Origin: Anaerolinea thermophila
GTDB taxonomy: Bacteria > Chloroflexota > Anaerolineae > Anaerolineales > Anaerolineaceae
NCBI RefSeq assembly: GCF_020723905.1
Contig: NZ_DYHZ01000001.1
Coordinates: 365,501 to 429,500 of the forward strand
DNA: 64,000 nucleotides
Direction: 5' to 3'
Notes under the pieces: generated by a model
What the model saw: the letters and a program-made list of their open reading frames with translations, nothing else
The model's database searches: none
Told to the model about the DNA's origin: nothing
Position numbers and translations under genes: made by a program
In this document: positions 48,201 to 56,858 of the stretch, one piece after another
How the letters are laid out: every line of letters starts with the position of its first letter
Position numbering within the stretch: the stretch's first letter is position 1

Positions 48201-50372
48201 ATGAACCGTATCACCCTGTTTTCCCTGTTTATCGCACTCGCCCTGATTCTGGCAGCGTGTGCCCCTGCCGCTACCCCGGCACCCTCACCCACCCCGCTTC
48301 CGCCCACGCCTATGCCTCAACCTACCCCAACGGAAGCCCCCAAGACCATCGTTGATCTTGCTGTCGCGGATGGCCGTTTCAACACCCTGGTCGCCGCTGT
48401 GCAAGCCGCCGGGCTGGTAGACACTTTGAAAGGGGAAGGTCCCTTCACCGTGTTTGCCCCCACCGATGACGCTTTTGCCAAACTGCCCGCCGGGACACTG
48501 GATGAACTGCTCAAACCCGAAAACAAGCAAAAACTGACCGACATTCTGACCTACCACGTTGTGGCTGGAAAGGTCATGGCGGCAGATGTGGTCAAATTGA
48601 GCGAAGCCGAGACCCTCCTGGGTACGCCGGTAATGATTAAAGTGGATGGCAACATGGTCAAGATCAATGACGCCACCGTGGTGATCACCGACGTAGTAGG
48701 TAGCAATGGCGTGATCCATGTGATTGACAGCGTGCTTTTACCCCCTGCTGACATCGTTGACAGCGCGCTTGCCGATAAGCGCTTCAGCACCTTAGCCGCA
48801 GCAATCCAGGCAGCCGGGCTGGTGGACACCCTCAAAGGCAAAGGACCCTTCACCGTTCTCGCTCCCACCGATGATGCTTTTGCCAAACTGCCCGCCGGGA
48901 CTCTGGATGAACTGCTCAAACCCGAGAATAAAGATACCCTGATCAAAATTTTGACCTACCACGTCATTCCGGGACGGTATAACAGCGCTTCGCTCTCTTC
49001 GCAGAAAGAAATTGCCACCGTTGAAGGCAACACTGTTGACCTGAAAGTCGATGGCAAAACCCTCAAAGTCAATGATGCAAACGTTATTGTCGCCGATGTT
49101 CTGGCACGAAACGGCATCATTCACGCCATTGACACTGTCATCCTGCCTCCCAAGGACATTGTGGATACCGCAGTTGAAAATGGCAGTTTCAACACTCTGG
49201 CTGCCGCCCTGCAAGCCGCCGGTTTAGTGGATACTCTGAAAGGCAAAGGACCCTTCACCGTCTTTGCCCCCACGGATGAAGCCTTTGCCAAACTGCCTGC
49301 CGGAACCGTTGAGACTCTGCTCAAACCCGAGAATAAAGATCTGCTGGTGAAAATTCTGACCTACCATGTCGTGCCGGGCAAACTGAAAGCCGCCGATGTG
49401 CTGGCTGCCAGTGAACTCAAGACCGTGCAGGGCTTCCCCGTGCAGATTCGCACCGAAGACGGTAAAGCCTTCGTGGACAATGCTCAGATCGTTCTGACCG
49501 ATGTCAAAGCCTCAAATGGCGTCATTCATGTGATTGACACGGTCATTATTCCACCGGATGACATTGTAGACACGGCTATCAAAGATGGTCGCTTCAAGAC
49601 TCTGGTCGCCGCCGTGCAAGCCGCCGGGCTGGTGGAAACGCTGAAAGGCGAAGGTCCCTTTACCGTGTTTGCCCCCACCGATCAGGCATTTGCCAAACTG
49701 CCCGCTGGCACGCTGACCACGCTGTTGAAACCCGAAAACAAACAGCAACTGGCAGACATTCTCACCTACCATGTGGTGGCTGGTAAGTTACCCGCGGCTC
49801 AGGTCGTCAAACAGTTCGAGATCAAAACAGTACAGGGTCAACCCGTGCTCGTCAAAGTGGATGGAGATAAAGTCTTCATCAACAATGCTCAGGTGATCAT
49901 TACGGACGTTCGTGCGGGCAACGGCATTATCCACGTCATCGACGCGGTCATCCTGCCCCCCAAGGACATTGTTGACACCGCCGCAGGAGATGCGCGCTTC
50001 AAGACTCTGGTTGCCGCCGTGCAAGCCGCCGGTCTGGTGGAAACGCTGAAAGGCGAAGGTCCCTTCACTGTATTCGCTCCCACCGATCAGGCGTTTGCTA
50101 AACTGCCCGCTGGCACACTGGATGAACTGCTCAAACCCGAAAACAAGCAAAAACTGACCGACATTCTGACCTACCATGTGGTCTCAGGCAAAGTGTATGC
50201 CAAAGACGTAGTCAACCTGAAAGAAGCCACCACCGTACTGGGTAAGAATGTCACCATCAAGGTGATGGACGGCAAGGTGTACATCAACGACGCTCAGGTC
50301 ATCATTACCGACATTCTCTGCTCCAACGGCGTGATTCACGTGATTGACACGGTCATTCTGCCGCCGCAATAA
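48201..50372 (+). CDS. Lipoprotein with five tandem fasciclin (FAS1) domains
   Basis: A 723-residue exported lipoprotein: signal peptide [15 protein letters not shown] with lipobox LAAC, a Thr/Pro linker ([18 protein letters not shown]), then five FAS1 domains. Each has the H1 motif [17 protein letters not shown], the YHV box ([10 protein letters not shown]) and H2 ([14 protein letters not shown]). FAS1 domains mediate cell adhesion; bacterial ones are often surface proteins. Every repeat is 135 codons long without any insertion or deletion. AAGGAGAA precedes ATG 48201. The gene stands alone between terminators. Confidence 0.95.
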   Translation: MNRITLFSLFIALALILAACAPAATPAPSPTPLPPTPMPQPTPTEAPKTIVDLAVADGRFNTLVAAVQAAGLVDTLKGEGPFTVFAPTDDAFAKLPAGTLDELLKPENKQKLTDILTYHVVAGKVMAADVVKLSEAETLLGTPVMIKVDGNMVKINDATVVITDVVGSNGVIHVIDSVLLPPADIVDSALADKRFSTLAAAIQAAGLVDTLKGKGPFTVLAPTDDAFAKLPAGTLDELLKPENKDTLIKILTYHVIPGRYNSASLSSQKEIATVEGNTVDLKVDGKTLKVNDANVIVADVLARNGIIHAIDTVILPPKDIVDTAVENGSFNTLAAALQAAGLVDTLKGKGPFTVFAPTDEAFAKLPAGTVETLLKPENKDLLVKILTYHVVPGKLKAADVLAASELKTVQGFPVQIRTEDGKAFVDNAQIVLTDVKASNGVIHVIDTVIIPPDDIVDTAIKDGRFKTLVAAVQAAGLVETLKGEGPFTVFAPTDQAFAKLPAGTLTTLLKPENKQQLADILTYHVVAGKLPAAQVVKQFEIKTVQGQPVLVKVDGDKVFINNAQVIITDVRAGNGIIHVIDAVILPPKDIVDTAAGDARFKTLVAAVQAAGLVETLKGEGPFTVFAPTDQAFAKLPAGTLDELLKPENKQKLTDILTYHVVSGKVYAKDVVNLKEATTVLGKNVTIKVMDGKVYINDAQVIITDILCSNGVIHVIDTVILPPQ
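48348..50372 (+). repeat. Five exact-length 405-bp tandem repeats (FAS1 units)
   Basis: Units start at 48348, 48753, 49158, 49563 and 49968, each with (I)VD and then AVQAAGLV(D/E)TLKG. Period is 405 bp with no indel over 2025 bp. Units 1 and 5 share about 60 nearly identical bases around the [10 protein letters not shown] segment, and units 4 and 5 share most of the first 100 bases. Confidence 0.92.
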
Positions 50373-50412
50373 AGCCATCTCCTCCCGCCTGGAACAGGCG
50401 GTGAATCCCCCC

Positions 50413-50452
50413 GGATGAGTGCAGAGAATTTCATCTGCACTCATCCTTTCAT
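50413..50452 (+). terminator. Intrinsic terminator after the FAS1 lipoprotein
   Basis: GGATGAGTGCAGA (50413-50425) pairs with TCTGCACTCATCC (50434-50446), followed by TTTCATT. A smaller hairpin (CCGCCTG/CAGGCGG) precedes it. Confidence 0.88.
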
Positions 50453-50489
50453 TACAATTGTCACACAAATCATATCAGAGAGGTATTTT

Positions 50490-51386
50490 ATGGAAACCAC
50501 AGACTTAACCGGAAAAACCATCTTAATCACAGGCGCCACCGACGGCATTGGCAGAGAAACTGCCCGGCAACTTGCCAGACTGGGCGCACACATCATCCTC
50601 ACCGGCAGAAACCCGCAGAAAGCCGAAGCCGCTGTTCAGGAACTTCGTCAATCTACAGGTAACCCCCACATTGAATTTCTCATCGCAGATCTTTCGAGTC
50701 AGCGGCAGATTCGAGCCCTCGCGGAGACTGTCAAAGGGAAAATCTCCTCTTTATATGCCCTGATCAACAATGCCGGCGCAATTTTCATGCAACGGCAGGT
50801 GAGCGAGGATGGTATTGAAATGACCTTTGCTCTGAATCACCTGGGGTATTTCTCACTCACCCTACTTCTGCTGGATGTGTTGAAAGGTAGCGCTCCCGCC
50901 CGTATCATCAACGTGTCCTCCGCCGCACATCGCGGCGCCAGACTCGACTTTGAGGATTTACAGAACGAACGCTCGTATCAGGGATGGCGGGTGTACAGTC
51001 AGTCCAAACTGGCTAACCTGCTCTTCACCTATGAACTGGCGCGCCGCCTGGAGGGAAGTGGAATCACCGTCAACGCGCTCCATCCGGGGTTTGTGGCAAC
51101 CCGGTTTGGAAGGAGCAATGGTGGCATCTTCGATCCGCTCTTCCGCCTGTTTCAATTCGCTGCCATTTCACCCGAAGAAGGCGCGCGCACCAGCGTGTAC
51201 CTTGCCGCTTCCCAAGAGGTAGAGGGCGTGAGCGGGAAATATTTCGAAAAATGCAGGGCGGTTCCCTCATCGCCGGAGTCGTACGACCTCGCCTCTGCCC
51301 GACGCCTGTGGGAAATCAGTCTGCAGATGACTGGACTCAGCGAGCCAGAAATTTTGCGCTCCCCAGCCGCCGAATCACCCGCTTAA
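50490..51386 (+). CDS. Short-chain dehydrogenase/reductase (retinol dehydrogenase-like)
   Basis: A 298-residue NAD(P)-dependent oxidoreductase of the SDR family. Cofactor motif TILITGATDGIGRETA, conserved NNAGAIF, active-site serine in IINVSSAAHRG and catalytic Tyr-x-x-x-Lys as YSQSKLAN. The sequence layout is that of the retinol-dehydrogenase/WWOX-like classical SDR group, common in bacteria with unknown substrates. ATG 50490 follows AGAGAGGT. It has no operon partner on its 5' side; moaA follows 51 bp later with its own TATAAT at 51403. Confidence 0.9.
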   Translation: METTDLTGKTILITGATDGIGRETARQLARLGAHIILTGRNPQKAEAAVQELRQSTGNPHIEFLIADLSSQRQIRALAETVKGKISSLYALINNAGAIFMQRQVSEDGIEMTFALNHLGYFSLTLLLLDVLKGSAPARIINVSSAAHRGARLDFEDLQNERSYQGWRVYSQSKLANLLFTYELARRLEGSGITVNALHPGFVATRFGRSNGGIFDPLFRLFQFAAISPEEGARTSVYLAASQEVEGVSGKYFEKCRAVPSSPESYDLASARRLWEISLQMTGLSEPEILRSPAAESPA

Positions 51387-51437
51387 TTGGACAATTTATG
51401 TGTATAATGGATTAAAAATTTCTCCCTGGAGTTATCC

Positions 51438-52418
51438 ATGGCATACGACCGTTTCGGGCGAAACATTCACTATCTGCGCATCAGTGTGACCGATCACTGC
51501 AACCTGCGCTGTGTGTACTGTATGCCAGAAGATATGACCTTCCGCCCAAATGCAGAGATGATGCAGGATGACGAACTGCTCCTTCTTGTGCGTCTCTTTG
51601 CCAGTTTAGGAATCGATAAAATCCGCCTGACCGGTGGAGAGCCAACCGTGCGCGCCCACATCGTCCGCCTGGTGCGGGAGATTGCCTCCACGCCGGGCAT
51701 TCGCACGGTGACGATGACCACTAACGGCATCCTGCTGGGAAAACTGGCAAAACCGCTCAAAGAAGCCGGGCTTCAACGGGTGAACATCAGTCTGGATACA
51801 CTTGACCCCGGCAAATTCCGCCGTCTGACCCGCTGGGGAACCTTTGAGCAGGTCTGGGAAGGCATCCGCGCTGCCGAAGAAGCCGGCCTGACTCCCATCA
51901 AAATTAACGCCGTGGTGGTGCGGGGATACAATGAAAAAGATGTGGTTGACCTGGCACAATTGACCTTTGAACACGACTGGCAGGTGCGCTTCATCGAAAT
52001 GATGCCCTTTGCGGGCGCCACCGAACTTCAACAAACGCAGGTGGTCACCACCCGCGAGATGATTGAGCGCATTGAACAGGGGCTGGGAAAACTGGAAGCG
52101 GTGCGGGATGGAGAACTGGATGGGGAGGCGCGTATCTACCGCCTGCCCGGCGCCAGAGGCGAGGTAGGATTCATCTCAACCGTTTCGATGCCCTTCTGCG
52201 CCTCCTGCACCCGCGCCCGACTGACCGCCGATGGCAAGTTGCGCCTGTGCCTGTTGCGGGAAAAAGAAGTGGACCTGCTCACCCCTTTACGGGAGGGCGC
52301 CAGTCCTGCTGATTTACGCCGCATGATTCTGGACGGCATCTGGCAAAAGCCGTGGGGACACGGCTTAGCGGAAGGCAGCGTTCCGCTCAACCGGGTGATG
52401 AGCGAAATTGGCGGATAA
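51438..52418 (+). CDS. moaA: GTP 3',8-cyclase (molybdenum cofactor biosynthesis MoaA)
   Basis: A 326-residue radical SAM enzyme for the first step of molybdopterin synthesis, the conversion of GTP to 3',8-cyclo-GTP. N-terminal cluster CNLRCVYCMPE. LTGGEPTVRAHIV and VRFIEMMPF match the core. The second cluster is CASCTRARLTADGKLRLCL, and the sequence ends in the Gly-Gly tail (SEIGG) needed for activity. TGGAG precedes ATG 51438. Other moa/moe genes are not in the window. Its presence shows that the host makes molybdenum or tungsten enzymes. Confidence 0.96.
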   Translation: MAYDRFGRNIHYLRISVTDHCNLRCVYCMPEDMTFRPNAEMMQDDELLLLVRLFASLGIDKIRLTGGEPTVRAHIVRLVREIASTPGIRTVTMTTNGILLGKLAKPLKEAGLQRVNISLDTLDPGKFRRLTRWGTFEQVWEGIRAAEEAGLTPIKINAVVVRGYNEKDVVDLAQLTFEHDWQVRFIEMMPFAGATELQQTQVVTTREMIERIEQGLGKLEAVRDGELDGEARIYRLPGARGEVGFISTVSMPFCASCTRARLTADGKLRLCLLREKEVDLLTPLREGASPADLRRMILDGIWQKPWGHGLAEGSVPLNRVMSEIGG

Positions 52419-52446
52419 GAAAAAAGCCCTGTCTCAGGGCTTTTTT
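52419..52446. terminator. Bidirectional intrinsic terminator between moaA and the GGDEF gene
   Basis: AAAAAAGCCCTG-TCT-CAGGGCTTTTTT works on both strands. The GGDEF stop codon lies inside its loop region, so the hairpin is partly coding. Confidence 0.93.
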
Positions 52447-53807
52447 CGTCGTTTTTCCAGATACATCATGCGGTCAGACCGATTGAAAAGGGTATCTATT
52501 TCATTGGGGTTTTCTGCCACTGCCCAGCCACAGGAAAGTGAGAGGGAAAGTTCGGGCTGGCGAATGTTGTAGAGGTTCTGAAGAGAGCGAATCCGCTCCA
52601 CTACCTGTTCAGCAGCGTACTCATCGGCAGGAGCCAGTAGAATGGCAAATTCATCCCCTCCCAAGCGTGCCACCACATCATCTGCCCGGCAGGCGTGATG
52701 GAGCAGATCCACAGTCTGACGGAGCAGATTGTCGCCTGCTTCATGCCCTTTCTGATCATTGATGATCTTCAGTCCATCCACATCTACCATCACCATCGCC
52801 ACAGGGAAACGCCTGCCCAGTTGCATGCGGCGCAGTTCCAAATCGAAGTACGCACGATTATAAGCACCCGTCAAGCCATCCTGCATGGAAAAGCGCTGAA
52901 GTTCCTGCTCGCGCTTCATTTGCTCGGTAAAGTCATGGAACAACCAGACGCGGTACAGTCCGTCCATCCTGGGCAATTGAAGCACACGGGAGCGGCACTC
53001 CAGCCAGCGTCCACTGGTGGTTTCATACACTTCCAGACTTTCGCCCGAGGTTTCCTGAATGGTTCGATCCAGAAAATGCAAAAAACGATCCGGATGGCGC
53101 ATCAAACGCGCCATTTTTCCCCGCCAGCCAATTAAACCTGTGTCAAAAGTCTGTTCGGGAATTCCAAAGGTTTGAATCAGAGAGTTGGAGCGGTAGATGA
53201 CCCTGCCCATAGGGTCAGTAATCATCATGCCATTGTGATGATCGGAGAGGGTCGCTTCCAGCAGAGCAAGATTACATTGAAGTTTTTGCTTTTCCTCAAA
53301 AAAGCGGGTTACATCCTGCAGGGTCACCAGACGAACACCCGGAAAGCCGGGTTTCCAGCCGGAACGGCTCACCCGCACATGCACATAACGGGCAGGCTGG
53401 ATAGTATCCAGGTGGAGATCCAGATTCATCACCGAAGACGCCGAGGCGCGCCGCAGGGTCTGCTCCAGAGCAGAGCCAAAAATTTCGCCGACCGGCTGGT
53501 TTCTGAGGGCTACGCGCGCTTTACCCACCCATCCAGCACCCGCCTCATTGATATCCAGGAGCGTGGCATTTCCATCCACCATCAGAACGGCAATATCCAT
53601 TTGATTCAGCACGCCATCCTCATCCATGAGCGACAGCCTTTGTTCGCGGGATATTGCCATGGCAAGCGGCAGGAAAGCCCAGCCCACAACCGTCAGAAGA
53701 TTTCCCCCGTGAAGAAAAAAAAGGCCGGCAAGGATAACAAAAACCAATATCCCCCCCACTCCTGCCCACCATACTGGAAGGGGGGGGCGCTTACTCCGAA
53801 GATTCAT
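52434..53807 (-). CDS. Membrane-bound PAS-GGDEF diguanylate cyclase
   Basis: A 457-residue sensor: two N-terminal membrane helices (WWAGVGGILVFVILAGLFFL, NLLTVVGWAFLPLAMAI), a PAS domain (MDIAVLMVDGNATLLDINEAG), a second PAS-like domain (GMMITDPMGRVIYRSN) and a C-terminal GGDEF domain (LTGAYNRAYFDLELRR, VMVDVDGLKIINDQKGH, RLGGDEFAI). The active-site GGDEF is intact and the product-inhibition I-site RADD lies five residues before it, so it should make cyclic di-GMP with feedback control. There is no EAL domain. GAGGGT precedes ATG 53807. Confidence 0.92.
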   Translation of the reverse strand: MNLRSKRPPLPVWWAGVGGILVFVILAGLFFLHGGNLLTVVGWAFLPLAMAISREQRLSLMDEDGVLNQMDIAVLMVDGNATLLDINEAGAGWVGKARVALRNQPVGEIFGSALEQTLRRASASSVMNLDLHLDTIQPARYVHVRVSRSGWKPGFPGVRLVTLQDVTRFFEEKQKLQCNLALLEATLSDHHNGMMITDPMGRVIYRSNSLIQTFGIPEQTFDTGLIGWRGKMARLMRHPDRFLHFLDRTIQETSGESLEVYETTSGRWLECRSRVLQLPRMDGLYRVWLFHDFTEQMKREQELQRFSMQDGLTGAYNRAYFDLELRRMQLGRRFPVAMVMVDVDGLKIINDQKGHEAGDNLLRQTVDLLHHACRADDVVARLGGDEFAILLAPADEYAAEQVVERIRSLQNLYNIRQPELSLSLSCGWAVAENPNEIDTLFNRSDRMMYLEKRRKKP

Positions 53808-53923
53808 TTTGTACCCTCGTGTACAAATAACAAGATGAAAACAAAATCCTTATGAATTTTCTTATAGTGTACAAAAAAACGCTTTACGATTCAATAATAA
53901 ATACAGGCAATTCTCAAATTTAT

Positions 53924-54484
53924 TTATACACTTAATCCGCTGGGCTGGTACACCCGCAGGTTGAGGAGCGGGAAAAAATCTTTAGAACGGGCAGGCTGGT
54001 GTTCCATCTCCAGGGCATGAATGGTTTCGCGGTACTGGCGGGCATTGGCGCGAATCTGCCTCATGGCACGGCGGGTCAACTGATCGGCAGCATGATTCTT
54101 TCGCCGCGGCGTCCACGTCCACAGTAAACGATGAAAACGGTTTGCCAGGCGTTGTGCGCGGCGATACAGCGGACGGGTGCTGGGAGAGTTCACCGCTGCC
54201 CGACCCACCATTTGATCAATGACCGAACGTGCGTCTCCAATGATTTCTACGGCTTCGTCCTCTGCGCCCATATCCAGCAGGGCTTCCAGTCCTTCAATCA
54301 AGCCAAGATACTCGGCAATGTTGGAACTGGCGTCGGAACGGCGCATGTACCCCCCATGTCCGCGGGCAATGGGTTTGCCGTTCCGGCTGATCACCCAACC
54401 GTAACACATGACTCCCGCATGAGGGTCACTGCCCCCTTCCTGAGTCACTGGACGATACAGACCGTCAAAACGAAGTGTCAGCAT
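53924..54484 (-). CDS. Ribonuclease HI family protein
   Basis: A 186-residue RNase H-fold protein. The catalytic carboxylates can be placed as Asp in LRFDGLYRP, Glu in SNIAEYLGLIEGLE, Asp in IIGDARSVIDQM and Asp in NHAADQLTRRAM. It therefore probably cuts the RNA strand of RNA-DNA hybrids. The basic C-terminal extension (~45 residues) is longer than in E. coli RNase HI. ATG 54484 is the start (AAAGGAG upstream), not the more distal ATG at 54511. Its mRNA leader contains a very stable hairpin. Confidence 0.88.
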   Translation of the reverse strand: MLTLRFDGLYRPVTQEGGSDPHAGVMCYGWVISRNGKPIARGHGGYMRRSDASSNIAEYLGLIEGLEALLDMGAEDEAVEIIGDARSVIDQMVGRAAVNSPSTRPLYRRAQRLANRFHRLLWTWTPRRKNHAADQLTRRAMRQIRANARQYRETIHALEMEHQPARSKDFFPLLNLRVYQPSGLSV

Positions 54485-54508
54485 AGGCTCCTTTCCCGAC
54501 TTAAGCGA

Positions 54509-54550
54509 CACGGTCGGCGGGCAAGGGTCGCCGCCGACCGTGTTTTTTTT
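54509..54550 (+). terminator. Strong hairpin with eight T on the + strand, in the RNase HI leader
   Basis: CACGGTCGGCGG (54509-54520 region) pairs with CCGCCGACCGTG, followed on the + strand by TTTTTTTT. The T tract faces the + strand, but no + gene lies upstream. On the minus strand it is a 12-bp leader hairpin of the RNase HI mRNA. Confidence 0.6.
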
Positions 54551-54597
54551 CGTTGAAGGGTAAATCGTCGTCTTCGGAACAACATCATCTTACCCCC

Positions 54598-54625
54598 ATT
54601 ATGGCAAAGGACGCCAAAAAGTCAA
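54598..54625 (-). promoter_or_regulatory. Promoter of the RNase HI gene
   Basis: TTGACT (54620-54625) and CATAAT (54598-54603) on the minus strand, 16-bp spacer. It gives a leader of about 105 nt that includes the strong hairpin. Confidence 0.65.
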
Positions 54626-54680
54626 TAAAAAAGAGTTAACAACCGGTTATCAATTTGTAAATTCCACCCCGACAAAGCGC

Positions 54681-55529
54681 TCAAATCCACTCGAACAGAG
54701 TGATTTCCGGCATACACTGAAACCGCAAAGGAAGGGTGGTCGTGCCCAACCCCCGATTGGTGTACAGAAACATCTTCCCCACGCGATACAGTCCCAGCGG
54801 GTAACGCCGCCCCATCTCCGGTAATAACATGGCTCCCAGAAGAGGCAAACGCACCTGTCCACCGTGCGAGTGTCCGCTCAACTGGAGAGAAAACCGCCCC
54901 AGAAAGGCGCTGTAATCTGCACCGTCGGGTTCGTGAAGAAGCAAAACAGCAGGTTTACCCGGTGGTAAAGACTCCGCCAGTTCCCTCACCCCACCCCATT
55001 GTGCAAGGAGACTGCCGCTCCCGGCAAGAATTAAGTCATCCCCTCCCAGAGAAAGCGATTCCCAGCGGTTATCCAGAAGGTGAACACGGCTCTGTTGAAA
55101 AATATCCAGCAGTTTCTGCCGCTCCGCACCATAATCGTGATTGCCCCTCACCGCGTATACCGGGAACCATTTCGCCAGTTCAGGGAGAAATTCCTGTAAA
55201 TCCTGGAGAGCGCGCTGGATACTGCCTCCCCGCGTGAGGTAATCCCCCGTCATCACAACCAGATCAGGTTTGAGTTCGTTAAGACGCTTCAGGACAACCT
55301 GTGCCTGTTCCAGCGTATAAAAACCGCCAAAATGCAAATCGCTGATTTGCGCCACACGCTTTCCCCGCCAGGCACTGCCGAGTTCAGGCAGGGAAAGTGG
55401 CTGGCGCACGACTTCGATCTGGTAAGGCTCCAGCAAAGCGGCATCCAGTCCCGACGCAGCGCATACAGTTCCTGCTAAACCACCGGCGAGCAATTGCAAT
55501 GCCTTCCGGCGTGAAATTTTCCTATCCAT
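54681..55529 (-). CDS. Tat-exported metallophosphoesterase (YkuE/YaeI type)
   Basis: A 282-residue calcineurin-like phosphoesterase. The N-terminus has a twin-arginine signal (ISRRKALQLLAGGLAGTVCA). The metal-binding motifs are complete: ISDLHFGG, VMTGDYL, VRGNHDYG, LLHEPDGAD and LSGHSHGGQVRLP. This pattern matches YkuE/UDP-2,3-diacylglucosamine-hydrolase-like phosphodiesterases, which act outside the membrane on lipids or nucleotides. ATG 55529 has no Shine-Dalgarno, and a perfect TATAAT ends 8 nt upstream, so the mRNA is probably leaderless. Confidence 0.92.
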   Translation of the reverse strand: MDRKISRRKALQLLAGGLAGTVCAASGLDAALLEPYQIEVVRQPLSLPELGSAWRGKRVAQISDLHFGGFYTLEQAQVVLKRLNELKPDLVVMTGDYLTRGGSIQRALQDLQEFLPELAKWFPVYAVRGNHDYGAERQKLLDIFQQSRVHLLDNRWESLSLGGDDLILAGSGSLLAQWGGVRELAESLPPGKPAVLLLHEPDGADYSAFLGRFSLQLSGHSHGGQVRLPLLGAMLLPEMGRRYPLGLYRVGKMFLYTNRGLGTTTLPLRFQCMPEITLFEWI

Positions 55530-55536
55530 TGCACGC

Positions 55537-55542
55537 ATTATA
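55537..55542 (-). promoter_or_regulatory. -10 box of the metallophosphoesterase gene (leaderless)
   Basis: TATAAT on the minus strand, last base 8 nt before ATG 55529; the -35 region is poor. Confidence 0.6.
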
Positions 55543-55817
55543 CCGAAAAATCCCTTTCCGTTGATTTTTTGGATGCAGATTCACCTGTACACACCCCAGC
55601 CAATCCCCGCTCTGCTTTACAACTTTGCAAACTGGCAATTTCGAAAGCCGTAATGGTATCTGGTTTTTCTATAATTAACAGTGAACCTCACCCGTTACGG
55701 TGATTCTTGCAGACATGCCTGCGGCAAACACAAACCCTGCTCAGGCAAATCACCTGAAAAATTACCAGCCTGGCTGGCAATATGCACTCTCAGAATCTCA
55801 CAGAGTAGAAAACCTCG
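55543..55817 (+). other. Non-coding region before the GH29-like gene
   Basis: It contains a perfect TATAAT at 55670-55675 on the + strand without a good -35. About 130 nt with several short inverted repeats follow (TCACC/GGTGA near 55687-55702; CCAGCC/GGCTGG near 55766-55778). The downstream part may be a structured leader, but I recognise no RNA family. Confidence 0.4.
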
Positions 55818-56789
55818 ATGGCAATGAATGAATTCCCTTCTATGGTCATGCAATCCCCCTCTCTCAACCCTTCACCCCTCCTCAACCGATGGCAAGGGGC
55901 GCGGCTGGGGCTGTTGTTTGAGTGGAGAGACGGTTCATCCCCTTCGGTCACGCCCAACTTCTGGGCTTCTCTATGCCAGAAGGCAGGCGCACGTTATGCT
56001 GTCTTCAGCCCCTCTTCTCAGGATGAACTCTCCGATGAAGACGCCAACTACTTCCAAACCGTCCTGAGCATCTGCGCCCGTCAGAACTTGCTGACAGGGT
56101 TTTCCACGACTGCCGCCAGTGTGGATCTGATGAGCCGCTGGCAACATCTGGAAGCCCTGCAGATTGCCTGGACACCGCCGCATGATTCTGTCCCAAGCCC
56201 AAAAGAAGGAAACGAAGCCCTGTTCAGCAACCATCGCCACCGGGCTGCGCCAGATTTCCTCACTCTGGAGCGGGATATGGGTGAATGGCTTGCCCCTCAC
56301 GCCTGGGAAACACTGGACTGGTTGACACTTGACCCTGATGATCCCCTGCATTCTCCCATGCGTTCCCTGCGCACATTGATTCACCTGCTCGTGCGCACTG
56401 CCGTCCGCGGCGGCAATCTACTGCTCAGTGTACCGGTATCGTCTCAAGGCGTTGAAAATCGCCTCCAGCGCCGTCTGGAGCAACTGGGGAACTGGCTTCG
56501 CCTTTACGGTCATACCCTGTATGACACGCAGGCAGGTCCATACCCTCCGCAACTGTGGGGCGGATGTACATGGCGGGAGAATTGTCTTTATGTGCACGTC
56601 CTTGACTGGGTGGATGAAGAGGTTACATTCCCCCTGCCAAACGGTCACATTCGCAAAGTGACCTGCCTGACTGCCGCTTCGGTTGGCATCCAGCGCACCC
56701 CCACCACCCTCTCCATTCGGGTGCCTCCGGAAGATCAACAGGAAGCGGACACGATCATCGAAATCGAAGTGGATCAGCCCTGGGCTTAA
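55818..56789 (+). CDS. Degenerate alpha-L-fucosidase-like (GH29-related) protein
   Basis: A 323-residue protein that reads as a shortened GH29 fold. ARLGLLFEWRDGS stands where fucosidases have KFGxFIHWG. GARYAVFSPSSQDEL corresponds to AKYxVLTxKHHDG. GGNLLLSVPVSSQGVENRLQ and LGNWLRLYGHTLYDTQAGPY match the family's GGNLLLNxGP...G.WL..NGEaIY. The C-terminal ~70 residues resemble its beta-sandwich. The catalytic Asp segment (WFDG) and the His motifs are not found, so hydrolase activity is unlikely. No signal peptide is evident. The start ATG 55818 is uncertain; ATG 55824 is possible. Confidence 0.6.
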   Translation: MAMNEFPSMVMQSPSLNPSPLLNRWQGARLGLLFEWRDGSSPSVTPNFWASLCQKAGARYAVFSPSSQDELSDEDANYFQTVLSICARQNLLTGFSTTAASVDLMSRWQHLEALQIAWTPPHDSVPSPKEGNEALFSNHRHRAAPDFLTLERDMGEWLAPHAWETLDWLTLDPDDPLHSPMRSLRTLIHLLVRTAVRGGNLLLSVPVSSQGVENRLQRRLEQLGNWLRLYGHTLYDTQAGPYPPQLWGGCTWRENCLYVHVLDWVDEEVTFPLPNGHIRKVTCLTAASVGIQRTPTTLSIRVPPEDQQEADTIIEIEVDQPWA

Positions 56790-56828
56790 GAAAAAAATCA
56801 GCGGAGTCGCCAGAAACGACTCCGCTGA
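56790..56828 (-). terminator. Intrinsic terminator of the minus-strand membrane protein gene
   Basis: On the minus strand TCAGCGGAGTCG and CGACTCCGCTGA pair (12 bp), followed by seven T. It lies between two convergent genes. Confidence 0.92.
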
Positions 56829-56858
56829 CGGCTTATTCTCGGGAGAAAAACGCTCTTT

